Source: Rhodoferax lacus
GTDB lineage: Bacteria; Pseudomonadota; Gammaproteobacteria; Burkholderiales; Burkholderiaceae_C
Length of the DNA: 51,204 bases
Direction: 5' to 3'
Assembly: GCF_003415675.1 (NCBI RefSeq)
Contig: NZ_QFZK01000022.1
Span: forward strand, 1-51,204
The position numbers were made by a program, and so were the translations under genes. A model generated the notes under the pieces. The model saw only the letters and a program-made list of their open reading frames with translations. It ran no database searches and was not told the DNA's origin. This document shows positions 43,013 through 51,147 of this stretch, piece after piece. Position 1 is the stretch's first letter. Every line of letters begins with the position of its first letter.

Positions 43013-46000
43013 TCAGAACGACCAAACGGAAGTCACCGATTGCGGCGTCACATAGATTCTTGCGCCACGCGAGTCAGTGCGCTCCTCAGCCAGCAGCGAA
43101 CCCACCGCGTAACCCACCAGGGCGCCTGCAACCGTGTCCGAAAACCAGTGGTTGCGGCTTTCCAAGCGCCCCCAGGCTGCTAGCGCGGGCAGTGCGTACA
43201 GCCACGGGCTGTCATGCAGCTTGGCATAGGGCGTGACCATGGCCATGGCCACGGCCACATGGTTGGACGGAAAGCCCGACTGCCAAGCCTGTGCATTGAA
43301 GCCGGAGAAGCTATGGGCACCCATCTCCTCATTCGGCCGTGCGCGGCCCACGGTGTATCGCAGCAAGGCACTGGCGCCCAGCGCATAGGCACCCGCCTGT
43401 AGCGAGGTAAACGCCGTCTGCTGGGCGCCCTCCCCGCCCACGCCGGTCAACATGGCTGCACTCCAGACGGCCACAGCGGCTGGCAGGTTATTGCCCAATT
43501 GGGCTGCGTCGTGCAGCGCGCCCTGTTGATGGCTTTGTGCCCAGTCGTCTGCCGGCTGGTCCAACTGGCTGCTGAGCAACAGCGCCCCGCCCAGCAACCA
43601 CCAGGACGACTGCGGCACATCTGCCAGTCGGGTACCCAGATAGTTGCCGCTGGTTGCCAGGCGTGAAAACACGCCTTCGGTTGGCTGGGCCAGCACGTAG
43701 GAGCGGTCTTCGGCGGTCTGGGGCGTATCTACCCGGCTGGCCTGGAAGCCAAAGGCCTGGCGGCTGCGCTGGCGCGTCAGGTCAAACAGGGTAAACCGCC
43801 GGTCCAGCCGCGCACCACCATCCCGCGTGAGCGGTGCCCAGACAATATTCGCAGTGCCCTCGGAAGAGCGTGGCAGCAAGGCGTCAAAGGGCACCGTCAC
43901 ATAGAGGCCCTTGTCAAAACTGCCCTCGCCAAACTGGTCGGCGCTGACATTGGTTTTGGTAGCCCAAGCCCCCACGCTCACGCCGTTGCTGTAAGTGCGC
44001 TTGAGGTCCACCGTGACACCGGTGTCCCCGGCCAGGTACTTGCCCGCGCTCAGCTTCAATTGGAGGTCGTTCCAACCGGTGTCCCAGTACAGCGTGGCGT
44101 GGCCCGTGTCGGCTGCGTAGTCGCGAAGGCCCAGGTCCTGCGCAAAGGAGCGCTGCTGCACGTGGTTGACGTCCACACCAAACGCCAGCCTGCCCTGCCA
44201 GGGCCGGTAGAGCCATTCAGCACCCACACCCGCATACATGGGCTCCAGAAGCCCGCCATACACACTGCCATAGTGCCCGGCACCCATGTCCTGCACATGC
44301 GTGAGCTGCAGCAGGGGCACGGTCAGACGCGAGGTAGTGGCATATTCGCGCTGGTAGGTACGCACCCGGGGCAGGTTGCTGGGTGCGTCATAGACAAAGT
44401 TGGCGTAGTTGTCCAACAGGCGGGCATCGGCCTCGGCGGTAAGCCAGGTGCCATTGCCAAAGCGCTTTTCCAGCGTGCCGTTGACGCCCAGGCGATACAG
44501 CAGAAAGCTGTCGGGCCCGCCCAGTATCTGGCTATAGCTTGGGCCCCAATCGGCGCTCAGGCTGTCACTTGCCTCCTGCGTGTTGCGTGCAGACGTTGCC
44601 TGGGGTGTACCGGGAAACACGCGCTGCGTGGGCAGCTTGAGCGATGGGGGCACTGCCTGCTGCTTTTGCAGCTGCCATTCGGAGCGGTCAACCTCTACTG
44701 TGGCGCCCGCCAAGCCGTGCTCTTGCAGTTGCAGTTTGAACTGCTGTATGCCAGCCGGCGCCTCGTCATGCAGGATGGCCGCAGCCCGCTCCAGGCGCTC
44801 CTGCAAATAGGCCACCTGGCCGGTGTCGGCGGTCAGGGTAATGTCCGTGGCGCCCTGCTCCAGCCCCTGCACTTGCCAACCGGTATGGCGCTCTATGCGC
44901 TGGGCCGTGTGGTCCTGGTCCCAGATGCCGACGGGTCGCGCCGCCCCCACAGGGCGCAGGCCCAGGGGCGCATCAAGCACCTTGGGTGTGGCCAGTGTAT
45001 TGAGGGCGTCGTGCAGCGTCAGCCCGAACATCCACTGGTTGCCGCGCTCAAAGCCCACGGTGAAATCCACATGCGGCGAATAGCGGTACACCGCACCCAC
45101 GTTCAAGGGGCTGCTGGCTGGCAAGGCATTGCCCAATGGCTCCTGGCTGTAGTTGTTGCCCTCGAACTCCAGCTTGAGCAGCCATGCATCCCCCGGCGCG
45201 TGCCACTGCACGCCACCAAACAGGGCCGTGGGGCCGTGGAACATGCTTTGAAAATTGGCATTGCCACCGTTGGTGTCAGTGACCACAGGCCTGTCATTGA
45301 ACGATGCCCCCAACACCGCCAACGGGTTGCCCACATTGCCCCGCGCGCCCATATAGCCCCAGCCCAGCCCCAAGCTGGCGTCCCAGTTACCCCAGCGCTT
45401 GTTAGCCACCACGTACTCGGCCGAGAACAAACCGGTGCCACCCAGGTCGCGCGCGCCCACGGCAAACTGCGGCATATAGGCAGACTCGTCATTGAGCTGC
45501 ACCTTGATATCAATCGACTTGTCTTTGTACGACTGCGTGCCCGCAATGTCTGCGCCGTACAAGCGGTTGGCAATATCGGTATAACGAAAGCCACCCTCCA
45601 GCCTGTCCATGGGCTGAAACATCACCGTGCCCCGCGTATAGGGGCTGGCCTTGCTGAGCTGAAAGCGCACATCGCCCTCTGGCGCCATACGGGCTGTGGG
45701 CGTTTGCAACAGGCCCACCTCACCCCAGTCACTCGCGCTCAGGGGCAGGTCGCGCAAGCGTGGCAACAAGCTTTGCGGCAAAGGGGCAGGCAAAGTGGGC
45801 AGCGTAGGCCACAAGCCCTCACCCGGCGCCTGCGTTGCCAGAAAGCGCGCAAGGTTGTCCTGCGTGGCTTTTGAAAGCCCGGCGCCCCGCGCAGGTGCCC
45901 ACACCCAGGCACCGGGTGCAGGAGGCAACTGCCGCTGGGCGTTCCACACGGCTGCGCCAAAGCGCAGCACCCGGCCATCGGGCTGGACTATCCACACTGT

Positions 46001-46462
46001 GTCAGGGGCAGTGGCATCCCCTGCGCCGCCACAGGCCTGCAGGTAATCGGCTGCCATCGCCGCCACACTGTGCGCCACCAGGCACGGCATGCCAGAGTCG
46101 GTCAACACGGTCACATACAGCGGCCGGGGCAACACCAGCACTGTGTCATTGGCGCCCAGCACCGGGTCTTGTGCGGGCTTGGACTGCAGCCAGCGCGCAT
46201 CTGGTATGGCCACGCTCAGTCGGCCGGTGACGGGCAAGGCTTGCACCAAGGCACGCAGACTGCCATCCGGCAAGCCACTTAGCACCGCCTGCTGCAAATG
46301 TTGCTGCGCGGCCCGCTCGGAAGGCACACGCCACTGCAGGGCCGTCATGTCGGCATCACCGTAGGCATTGCGAAGCAACCAGTCGCTCAGGCGCTCGCCG
46401 GCCATCGCCGCACCACACCATAGCGCGCAGCACAGCCAGATGGCACGCAAACCCCGCCTCAT
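43013..46462 (-). CDS. Fusion protein: GfcC/YjbG-like + YjbH beta-barrel + PAP2 phosphatase
   Basis: Start ATG 46462 overlaps the yjbF stop by 4 bases and opens a signal peptide (MRRGLRAIWLCCALWCGAAMA); length 1149 aa. Residues ~20-235 resemble GfcC/YjbG: DPVLGANDTVLVLPRPLYVTVL, VWIVQPDGRVLRFG, PGAWVWAPARGAGL, FLATQAP. From about 255 the YjbH family begins: SDWGEVGLLQTPTARMAPEG, FRYTDI, QSYKDKSIDIKVQLNDES, QFAVGARDLGGTGLFSAEYVVANKRWG, LGLGWGYMG. The last ~190 residues carry PAP2 phosphatase motifs: RX6RP (RYTVGRARP, with Arg for the usual Lys), FPSNH (for PSGH), and GRLESRNHWFSDTVAG (RX5HX3D). E. coli keeps yjbG and yjbH as separate genes and has no PAP2 part. YjbH is predicted to be an outer-membrane porin-like exporter; the PAP2 domain would act on a lipid-linked phosphate. 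Topology and function of the fusion are inferred. Confidence 0.85.
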   Translation of the reverse strand: MRRGLRAIWLCCALWCGAAMAGERLSDWLLRNAYGDADMTALQWRVPSERAAQQHLQQAVLSGLPDGSLRALVQALPVTGRLSVAIPDARWLQSKPAQDPVLGANDTVLVLPRPLYVTVLTDSGMPCLVAHSVAAMAADYLQACGGAGDATAPDTVWIVQPDGRVLRFGAAVWNAQRQLPPAPGAWVWAPARGAGLSKATQDNLARFLATQAPGEGLWPTLPTLPAPLPQSLLPRLRDLPLSASDWGEVGLLQTPTARMAPEGDVRFQLSKASPYTRGTVMFQPMDRLEGGFRYTDIANRLYGADIAGTQSYKDKSIDIKVQLNDESAYMPQFAVGARDLGGTGLFSAEYVVANKRWGNWDASLGLGWGYMGARGNVGNPLAVLGASFNDRPVVTDTNGGNANFQSMFHGPTALFGGVQWHAPGDAWLLKLEFEGNNYSQEPLGNALPASSPLNVGAVYRYSPHVDFTVGFERGNQWMFGLTLHDALNTLATPKVLDAPLGLRPVGAARPVGIWDQDHTAQRIERHTGWQVQGLEQGATDITLTADTGQVAYLQERLERAAAILHDEAPAGIQQFKLQLQEHGLAGATVEVDRSEWQLQKQQAVPPSLKLPTQRVFPGTPQATSARNTQEASDSLSADWGPSYSQILGGPDSFLLYRLGVNGTLEKRFGNGTWLTAEADARLLDNYANFVYDAPSNLPRVRTYQREYATTSRLTVPLLQLTHVQDMGAGHYGSVYGGLLEPMYAGVGAEWLYRPWQGRLAFGVDVNHVQQRSFAQDLGLRDYAADTGHATLYWDTGWNDLQLKLSAGKYLAGDTGVTVDLKRTYSNGVSVGAWATKTNVSADQFGEGSFDKGLYVTVPFDALLPRSSEGTANIVWAPLTRDGGARLDRRFTLFDLTRQRSRQAFGFQASRVDTPQTAEDRSYVLAQPTEGVFSRLATSGNYLGTRLADVPQSSWWLLGGALLLSSQLDQPADDWAQSHQQGALHDAAQLGNNLPAAVAVWSAAMLTGVGGEGAQQTAFTSLQAGAYALGASALLRYTVGRARPNEEMGAHSFSGFNAQAWQSGFPSNHVAVAMAMVTPYAKLHDSPWLYALPALAAWGRLESRNHWFSDTVAGALVGYAVGSLLAEERTDSRGARIYVTPQSVTSVWSF

Positions 46463-47145
46463 GGAGCATCCACCTGCACGGGCCAGGGCTGCAACTCCAG
46501 GCAATAGGCCGCATCCAGGCATTGGCGCGAATAAACCACGCGCTGCTGCCCCGGTGCGCCCTGCAAGGCATACCAAGCCTGGTCAACACCCGCTTGTGCA
46601 TCGTTAACCGTGCGCTCCACAAACCAGGTAAGCGTTGCTGCTTGGGCGTCCGACCAACCCAACACCCGGGCATTGGGTGGCATCGTGGGGGCGGGCTGCA
46701 ACTGCAGCGCGTCTTGCAGACCAAACTGATAGCCCGGCTGCACATCCCTGCTGCGCGTGTAGGCCCCAGGTGCCCAGAGCGGCAGGCCTGCGGGGTAATG
46801 CACTGCACGCCAATCCAGAGGCAAGCCATAGGTGCCCACAATGCGCCCCGCCTGCAGCTTGAGCACCTCGCTCTTGGCGGAGTACCACACCTCAACAGGC
46901 TGCTGTGGCAGCCCATCCACATAGCCCAGCACCATCAGCGCCGGGGTGCCATGGTTGACTCTGACCAACAGGTAACGGTAAGTGGGGTTGAGCTTGGCGG
47001 ACAGCACGCCCTGCGAGGCATTCTCTGAAGCGCCCGGCCAGGCGGCCTGCAGCGTGTCCAGCAAGACGTGACGGCCAGACGCACAGCCGCCCAACGCAAA
47101 AATCACGCAGACCAGCACCGCTCGCCATACACAAAAAAAATTCAA
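46459..47145 (-). CDS. yjbF: YjbF/GfcB-family exopolysaccharide lipoprotein
   Basis: From a TTG complementary to 47143-47145 the product would be 228 aa and start MNFFCVWRAVLVCVIFALGGC, a lipoprotein signal with lipobox Cys21; GTG 47118 is an alternative that leaves a shorter leader. E. coli YjbF is 212 aa. Conserved pieces are YRYLLVRVNHGTPALMVLGY, EVWYSAKSEVLKLQAGRIVGT and YSRQCLDAAYCLEL. An ATG at 47361 in frame would run through yjbE and its terminator and is rejected. A run of eight T bases (complement of 47133-47140) lies just inside the TTG start. It overlaps the fusion gene by 4 bases. Confidence 0.78.
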   Translation of the reverse strand: MNFFCVWRAVLVCVIFALGGCASGRHVLLDTLQAAWPGASENASQGVLSAKLNPTYRYLLVRVNHGTPALMVLGYVDGLPQQPVEVWYSAKSEVLKLQAGRIVGTYGLPLDWRAVHYPAGLPLWAPGAYTRSRDVQPGYQFGLQDALQLQPAPTMPPNARVLGWSDAQAATLTWFVERTVNDAQAGVDQAWYALQGAPGQQRVVYSRQCLDAAYCLELQPWPVQVDAP

Positions 47146-47156
47146 ATCAAAGGCCC

Positions 47157-47184
47157 AAAAAAAGACGCCCACAGGGGGCGTCTT
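47157..47184 (-). terminator. Rho-independent terminator/attenuator after yjbE
   Basis: AAGACGCCC and GGGCGTCTT (47184-47176 and 47170-47162 on the minus strand) form a perfect 9-bp stem with a 5-base loop, followed by a T-tract (to 47157). It lies 17 bases past the yjbE stop and before yjbF, so it should reduce read-through into yjbF and the fusion gene. Confidence 0.85.
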
Positions 47185-47200
47185 GTTGCTCAGGATTGGA

Positions 47201-47437
47201 TTACTTCTTTGTTGTACCCGTAGTGCTGGAAGTGGAGCTACCTGCAGCAACAATGCCCACCGCCACGATTGAAAAGGCCACGAAAGCCGGGTCCACAGTA
47301 CCCATAGCGCCTGCAACGGCCTTGTCTGCACCAACACCTGGGCGTTGATTTTTATCAGCATCAGAAGTCTGGGCTATGGCAGAAGACGCTGCAGCTGCAG
47401 TAACCAAAGCGATCAATACAATTTTCTTGAGGTTCAT
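47201..47437 (-). CDS. yjbE: YjbE-family small secreted exopolysaccharide protein
   Basis: The 78-aa product has a signal peptide MNLKKIVLIALVTAAAASSAIAQ, a hydrophobic stretch (DPAFVAFSIVAVGIVAAGSS) and a Ser/Thr/Gly tail ending TTGTTKK, like E. coli YjbE (80 aa, Ser/Thr-rich tail). CAGGAGT precedes the ATG. YjbE is the first gene of the yjbEFGH operon, which makes an uncharacterised exopolysaccharide under envelope-stress control in E. coli. The protein is periplasmic or exported; its task is unknown. A strong terminator follows, so yjbE may be made in larger amounts than the downstream genes. Confidence 0.75.
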   Translation of the reverse strand: MNLKKIVLIALVTAAAASSAIAQTSDADKNQRPGVGADKAVAGAMGTVDPAFVAFSIVAVGIVAAGSSTSSTTGTTKK

Positions 47438-47468
47438 GTGGCACTCCTGTAGTTGAAAAGTTCACTAT

Positions 47469-47504
47469 CTACAAAGATTGCGGGACGCTTTGGGTGCTTT
47501 GTAG
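47469..47504. promoter_or_regulatory. Inverted repeat CTACAAAG / CTTTGTAG upstream of yjbE
   Basis: Arms at 47469-47476 and 47497-47504 are perfect 8-bp complements with a 20-base spacer, 32 bases upstream of the yjbE start. It could be a regulator site or a 5' leader hairpin. Confidence 0.4.
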
Positions 47505-47789
47505 TTGGGCAGACAATGCAGGGAACAATTTGTTGATTAAACGCAAATATTAAAATATACGAATCGACATAAATGTGACCAATGATTTTTTATGTAGAAA
47601 AACCGATTGCAGACTCACATAACCCTTTTCCGAACTTCATAAGCGACACAAAGCAAATCAACTTGCATTTTATTGCAGATCAACAATATACTAATGGATT
47701 GAACTCAATCACTACCCGTAAAAAGTAGACCTAAATATTACAAACTGTCTTAATAAACAATACCAATGGTAAGAAAATTGCTTATTTAA

Positions 47790-47805
47790 TATAGAAATTT
47801 CTATA
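47790..47805. promoter_or_regulatory. 16-bp palindrome TATAGAAATTTCTATA upstream of the acetyltransferase gene
   Basis: The sequence is a perfect palindrome 71 bases before the ATG at 47877. A shorter palindrome TACCA-A-TGGTA lies at 47761-47771. Either may bind a regulator of the locus; AT-rich DNA makes chance palindromes more likely. Confidence 0.35.
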
Positions 47806-47876
47806 GATTTTCTGAATAGGAAATAAAAAATAAAGCACACAAGCTTCAATCCACATCATTTACATGATAAATTTAA

Positions 47877-48431
47877 ATGAAATATCAAGACTTACATTAC
47901 ACACCTGTACCTCAGGGATTTCCAGGTAGATCTAAGTACTTCATCCAGTTTTGGTACATCGTCAATGCCACACTTTTCCGCATGAGTCCTCATGCGATGT
48001 ACGGCTGGCGGCGCTGGTTGTTGCGCAGTTTCGGGGCACAAATTGGCAATGCAGTCAAATTGCGTCCTTCCTGCCAAATCACTTACCCTTGGAATGTAAG
48101 CATAGGCGAACATAGCTACATTGGTGACGAAGCCATCCTCTACAGCCTAGGGCGCATCGAAATAGGCGCACATGTCTCCATCAGCTACCGAACGTTCCTT
48201 TGCACTGGATCACATGACTTCCGTGATCCTTCATTTCCACTGACCATCGCACCAATCGTGGTGGAGGACGAAGCCTGGTTGGCAGCTGATGTCTTCGTCT
48301 TTCCAGGCGTCAAAGTGGGTAAAGGCGCTGTAGTTGGCGCACGCTCAAATGTGCGACATCGTGTCCCGGAGAACACGATCTGCTCGGGTGACCCCTGCGT
48401 AAATTTGAGTTTGAGGACACACAATGCATAG
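47877..48431 (+). CDS. Hexapeptide-repeat acetyltransferase (WcaF-like)
   Basis: The 184-aa product shows the left-handed beta-helix pattern: PWNVSIGEHSYIGDEAIL, IEIGAHVSISYRTFLCTGSHD and PIVVEDEAWLAADVFVFPGVKVGKGAVVGARSNV. The His in GSHDF is the usual catalytic residue. It resembles colanic-acid-type putative O-acetyltransferases in length and in the N-terminal segment with FWYIVNATLFRMSP and MYGWRRWLLRSFGAQIG. It probably O-acetylates a sugar of the surface polysaccharide. It is transcribed away from yjbE and converges on the methyltransferase genes. Despite the AT-rich flanks its own base composition is moderate. Confidence 0.88.
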   Translation: MKYQDLHYTPVPQGFPGRSKYFIQFWYIVNATLFRMSPHAMYGWRRWLLRSFGAQIGNAVKLRPSCQITYPWNVSIGEHSYIGDEAILYSLGRIEIGAHVSISYRTFLCTGSHDFRDPSFPLTIAPIVVEDEAWLAADVFVFPGVKVGKGAVVGARSNVRHRVPENTICSGDPCVNLSLRTHNA

Positions 48432-48562
48432 CATTTCCTCAGCAAATTCGACATCCATTTCGCTATAACACCCCCAATACATTAAGCAGTAATATTTACA
48501 AACATGTCAGTCTAAAAATAAAGACAAGAAAATAAATCAGTTACACCCCAAAAAACACATTC

Positions 48563-49390
48563 CTAGCGGCAAGCTAATTTTCGCAAAATTCCATTGCAAA
48601 TAAATTCTATATTTTTGGATATTTTTTGATAAATAATTCTCAACATAATGAAGGCACCAATTACCCATGCATTCTTTTTAAAAAAGATATGCATATTACC
48701 AATAATAAATACTTTCATGGAAAATCTCTTTGCTATAATCTTCATAGAATTTTTACTTGCAATTGATATATGTCCATTTCTTGGGGCAATGTACGCCCAT
48801 TGCAATGGAGTATGCCGCAAAATATTAGGAAGCCTTGATGTGCATATTAAAATCACAAGTCTTTCATCATTTGAACACTGAATCAGTTCGCGCATCAATT
48901 CCAAAGGCTGAGGATGATGTTCAAAGACCTCAAAGGCAGAAATAAAGTTAATAACCGAAGGATCAATCCTAACGTTTTTATCCGATGAATGTGGATCGTA
49001 AGATATATAATCAAACCCGGTTGCCCTCATATTAAATGCAGTCTTACCGTTGCCGCCGCCAAAATCGAGCCCTTTAATGACATGAGCATATGGTTTTAAA
49101 ATAAATGCGAGCTCTGCAGCCTGCCTATCGGGCCTTATGGCTTTATATTCTTTATCCACATCAGAGTAATAAATATCATTATATATATCTCGCTGCCAGT
49201 CCGAAGATAAAAAGCGATCCATGTCTGTGGTGAAGATAAATCCGCACCCTTGACATAGCCAGTATTTGACATTTACTCCAGATTTTCCAAGGGGAAATGG
49301 CGACTCATTCGAACAAGCCTTAAACTTATCAACACTACCAATACAAATGCAATTAGCCCAGCAAATTTTGCATACTTCCATTATCTTCAA
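48563..49390 (-). CDS. Class I SAM-dependent methyltransferase with N-terminal Cys pairs
   Basis: The 275-aa product has Cys pairs at 7/10 and 46/49 (CKIC and CQGC), a probable zinc site, then the SAM motif I GLDFGGGNGKTAFNMRATGFDYISYDP and an FISAFEVFEHHPQPLELMREL post-motif. This layout is seen in methyltransferases of O-antigen and sugar clusters that act on nucleotide-sugar or glycan substrates. The C-terminal ~70 residues are hydrophobic and basic. AT-rich codon use marks it as foreign to the rest of the window. It is followed at distance by no close partner; the second methyltransferase is 75 bases upstream. Confidence 0.82.
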   Translation of the reverse strand: MKIMEVCKICWANCICIGSVDKFKACSNESPFPLGKSGVNVKYWLCQGCGFIFTTDMDRFLSSDWQRDIYNDIYYSDVDKEYKAIRPDRQAAELAFILKPYAHVIKGLDFGGGNGKTAFNMRATGFDYISYDPHSSDKNVRIDPSVINFISAFEVFEHHPQPLELMRELIQCSNDERLVILICTSRLPNILRHTPLQWAYIAPRNGHISIASKNSMKIIAKRFSMKVFIIGNMHIFFKKNAWVIGAFIMLRIIYQKISKNIEFICNGILRKLACR

Positions 49391-49465
49391 CTCTCATTTC
49401 TTATAAAGCCACATTGAAGTGAAATATGACAGAACATAGTACAAAGCACGGACCGGCGAGTATAT

Positions 49466-50203
49466 TTACTTCTGAATCTTGAAAATTGAAACCAAGTTTG
49501 GCGACAAGAAGTCAATATCGACCCTTGGGAAAAAAATCAATCTTGTAATTAAATTAATTGCTTTTTTGACTACAAATGAAAATACTCCATGCGAAAAATG
49601 CAAAATGCCAACTCCAAGTATTGGCTGAAACTCACCACCAACAAAAATAATTTGCAAATTTAATTGTGTTGAAAAGTATCGAATCTTCCCACTCCCAATT
49701 GTTGTTATATGTGTAACATCACCATTCTGAATTCTTAGACCAAATGGAGAGTCTCCGTTTGGAAATCGCGCTAGAAAGATGCCATCATTTTTAAGCACAC
49801 GCTTTATTTCCAATAGGAAATTGGACAACTGATCTTGGTTTATATGCTCCAACACATCAAATGCCACAACCAGATCAAAGTAGCTTTCCTCAAATGAAGA
49901 CAAATTTTCAGAATGTACTACTTTGAATCCATCCCTGCTGGCAATTTTCACAAGTGATTCGTTAACCTCGGTACCGTAAACATCCCATCCATTCTGGCGA
50001 CAAAAAGATAGAAAGCCACCATTTCCAAACCCGACTTCCAAAACCCTGGATTTATTCGAAAAGTGATTTCGGGTGCGTGAAATTTCTTTAGAGAAATATG
50101 CCGAATCCCTTTTTGTCAAATCCCCGAATTTTCCATCCCATTTTTTCCAGTTCAAGTAATCTGTTCCATATTTACCACCCAGACCCTCAATACTTCGTTT
50201 CAT
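49466..50203 (-). CDS. Class I SAM-dependent methyltransferase
   Basis: The 245-aa product has motif I RVLEVGFGNGGFLSFCRQNGW, acidic residue at the end of beta 2 (YGTEVNESLV), and FDLVVAFDVLEHINQDQLSNFL. The C-terminal half (ARFPNGDSPFGLRIQNGDVTHITTIG) matches Methyltransf_23-type enzymes from polysaccharide loci. A C-terminal hydrophobic segment (FSFVVKKAINLITRLIFF) could hold it to the membrane. The gene is AT-rich. Substrate unknown. Confidence 0.85.
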   Translation of the reverse strand: MKRSIEGLGGKYGTDYLNWKKWDGKFGDLTKRDSAYFSKEISRTRNHFSNKSRVLEVGFGNGGFLSFCRQNGWDVYGTEVNESLVKIASRDGFKVVHSENLSSFEESYFDLVVAFDVLEHINQDQLSNFLLEIKRVLKNDGIFLARFPNGDSPFGLRIQNGDVTHITTIGSGKIRYFSTQLNLQIIFVGGEFQPILGVGILHFSHGVFSFVVKKAINLITRLIFFPRVDIDFLSPNLVSIFKIQK

Positions 50204-50295
50204 TTTGACTCCTTCTATATAATTTGATATTTAAATTAATATCAAATAACTTAAAACCGGATGGAATTCTTGTTAGATTATGCCGATACGCATCT

Positions 50296-51147
50296 TTAAG
50301 TTGACGCGGATGGAGGTGTGCAAATTCTGACAGGCAAACTGCACTCCTCGATACTGAACCGATCGGGCCACACCACAGCACGCCATTGAACGGACAATTT
50401 TGCTGGACTGTGATTTTCACGAGCTGCTGCAATCACAACCTGAGCGTCGTATACCAACTGGGAAAGCTGAAGTTGTGGTGAACGCACAAACTTTTCCATG
50501 TCCTCTGTCCCTAAAACCAATGAATTCGTAGGCGCCCCGATACCCTCAAAGGTTGTCAGGTTCCCAACCACGACGATGCCGTGCGCAAATGCTTCCAGAA
50601 CTTTGGATTTAACTCCGCCGTCAACAAAAGAAGGGGCCAGCATCACACTGCCTGCACCATAGGCTTCTGCAATGTTGTCTACGAACCCGTGAACGATTAA
50701 GCCGGGAACTAGCGCGTAAGCCCCCTTTTGACGACCATAGAGATGCAGCGGCACCGCAGGGCGTAACCGTAACCATATGTCGACCAGGACCTCGATGGTG
50801 CGACGGTTTTGCAACAAACTGTCACTACCCACGAAAACGAAACGGCTGATAGTGGGACTCGGCATGCTCGGAATCGCCTGAGGCATTGGCGGTGGAATGG
50901 TGGTCACTTTTACAGAAAGATTGACGTGCAGCGACTCCCTCAACTGGGCAGCCTCCACGGATGACACAAGCACAACCGCATCAGCAGCTGCCAATATCCG
51001 ATGCTCAAGTCCTGCCAGTGCATGCGCCTCATACCTTGAAATGACACTTGATGCCAACGACTGAATTACATGCCGCTCGTATGCGTCCGGCAATCCCATG
51101 TTGAATCGATCGCCATGATCAGGCATCGTCCCCACGAAGGAGATCAT
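50296..51147 (-). CDS. Glycosyltransferase family 4-like protein, C-terminal part; 5' end possibly frameshifted
   Basis: The open frame encodes 283 aa. It ends in the C-terminal Rossmann domain of GT-B enzymes: SRFVFVGSDSLLQNRRTIEVLVDIW, LHLYGRQKG, LIVHGFVDNIAEAYGAGSVMLAPSFVDGGVKSKVLEAFAHGIVVVG. Glycosyltransferases of this type have about 350-400 residues, so roughly 100 N-terminal residues are missing. Upstream of 51147 the frame meets a TGA (51160-51162), while another frame reads APLSTLDS up to the same point, and the joined LDSVSM fits the family. Thus the gene probably continues beyond the window with a frameshift near 51152-51156, either natural or an assembly error. GC content is back to that of the core genome. 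Confidence 0.75.
   Translation of the reverse strand: MISFVGTMPDHGDRFNMGLPDAYERHVIQSLASSVISRYEAHALAGLEHRILAAADAVVLVSSVEAAQLRESLHVNLSVKVTTIPPPMPQAIPSMPSPTISRFVFVGSDSLLQNRRTIEVLVDIWLRLRPAVPLHLYGRQKGAYALVPGLIVHGFVDNIAEAYGAGSVMLAPSFVDGGVKSKVLEAFAHGIVVVGNLTTFEGIGAPTNSLVLGTEDMEKFVRSPQLQLSQLVYDAQVVIAAARENHSPAKLSVQWRAVVWPDRFSIEECSLPVRICTPPSAST

Larger units (their letters stand above)
47438..47876. other. AT-rich divergent intergenic region of yjbE and the acetyltransferase
   Basis: These 439 bases are clearly AT-rich compared with all DNA to the left. No gene is seen. The region holds an inverted repeat near yjbE and a 16-bp palindrome near the acetyltransferase, listed separately, and presumably both promoters. 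Confidence 0.6.

Noticed and set aside
50187..50432. An 81-codon minus-strand frame overlapping the glycosyltransferase end
   Set aside because: It lies mostly within the glycosyltransferase gene in a different frame and has no recognised motif.
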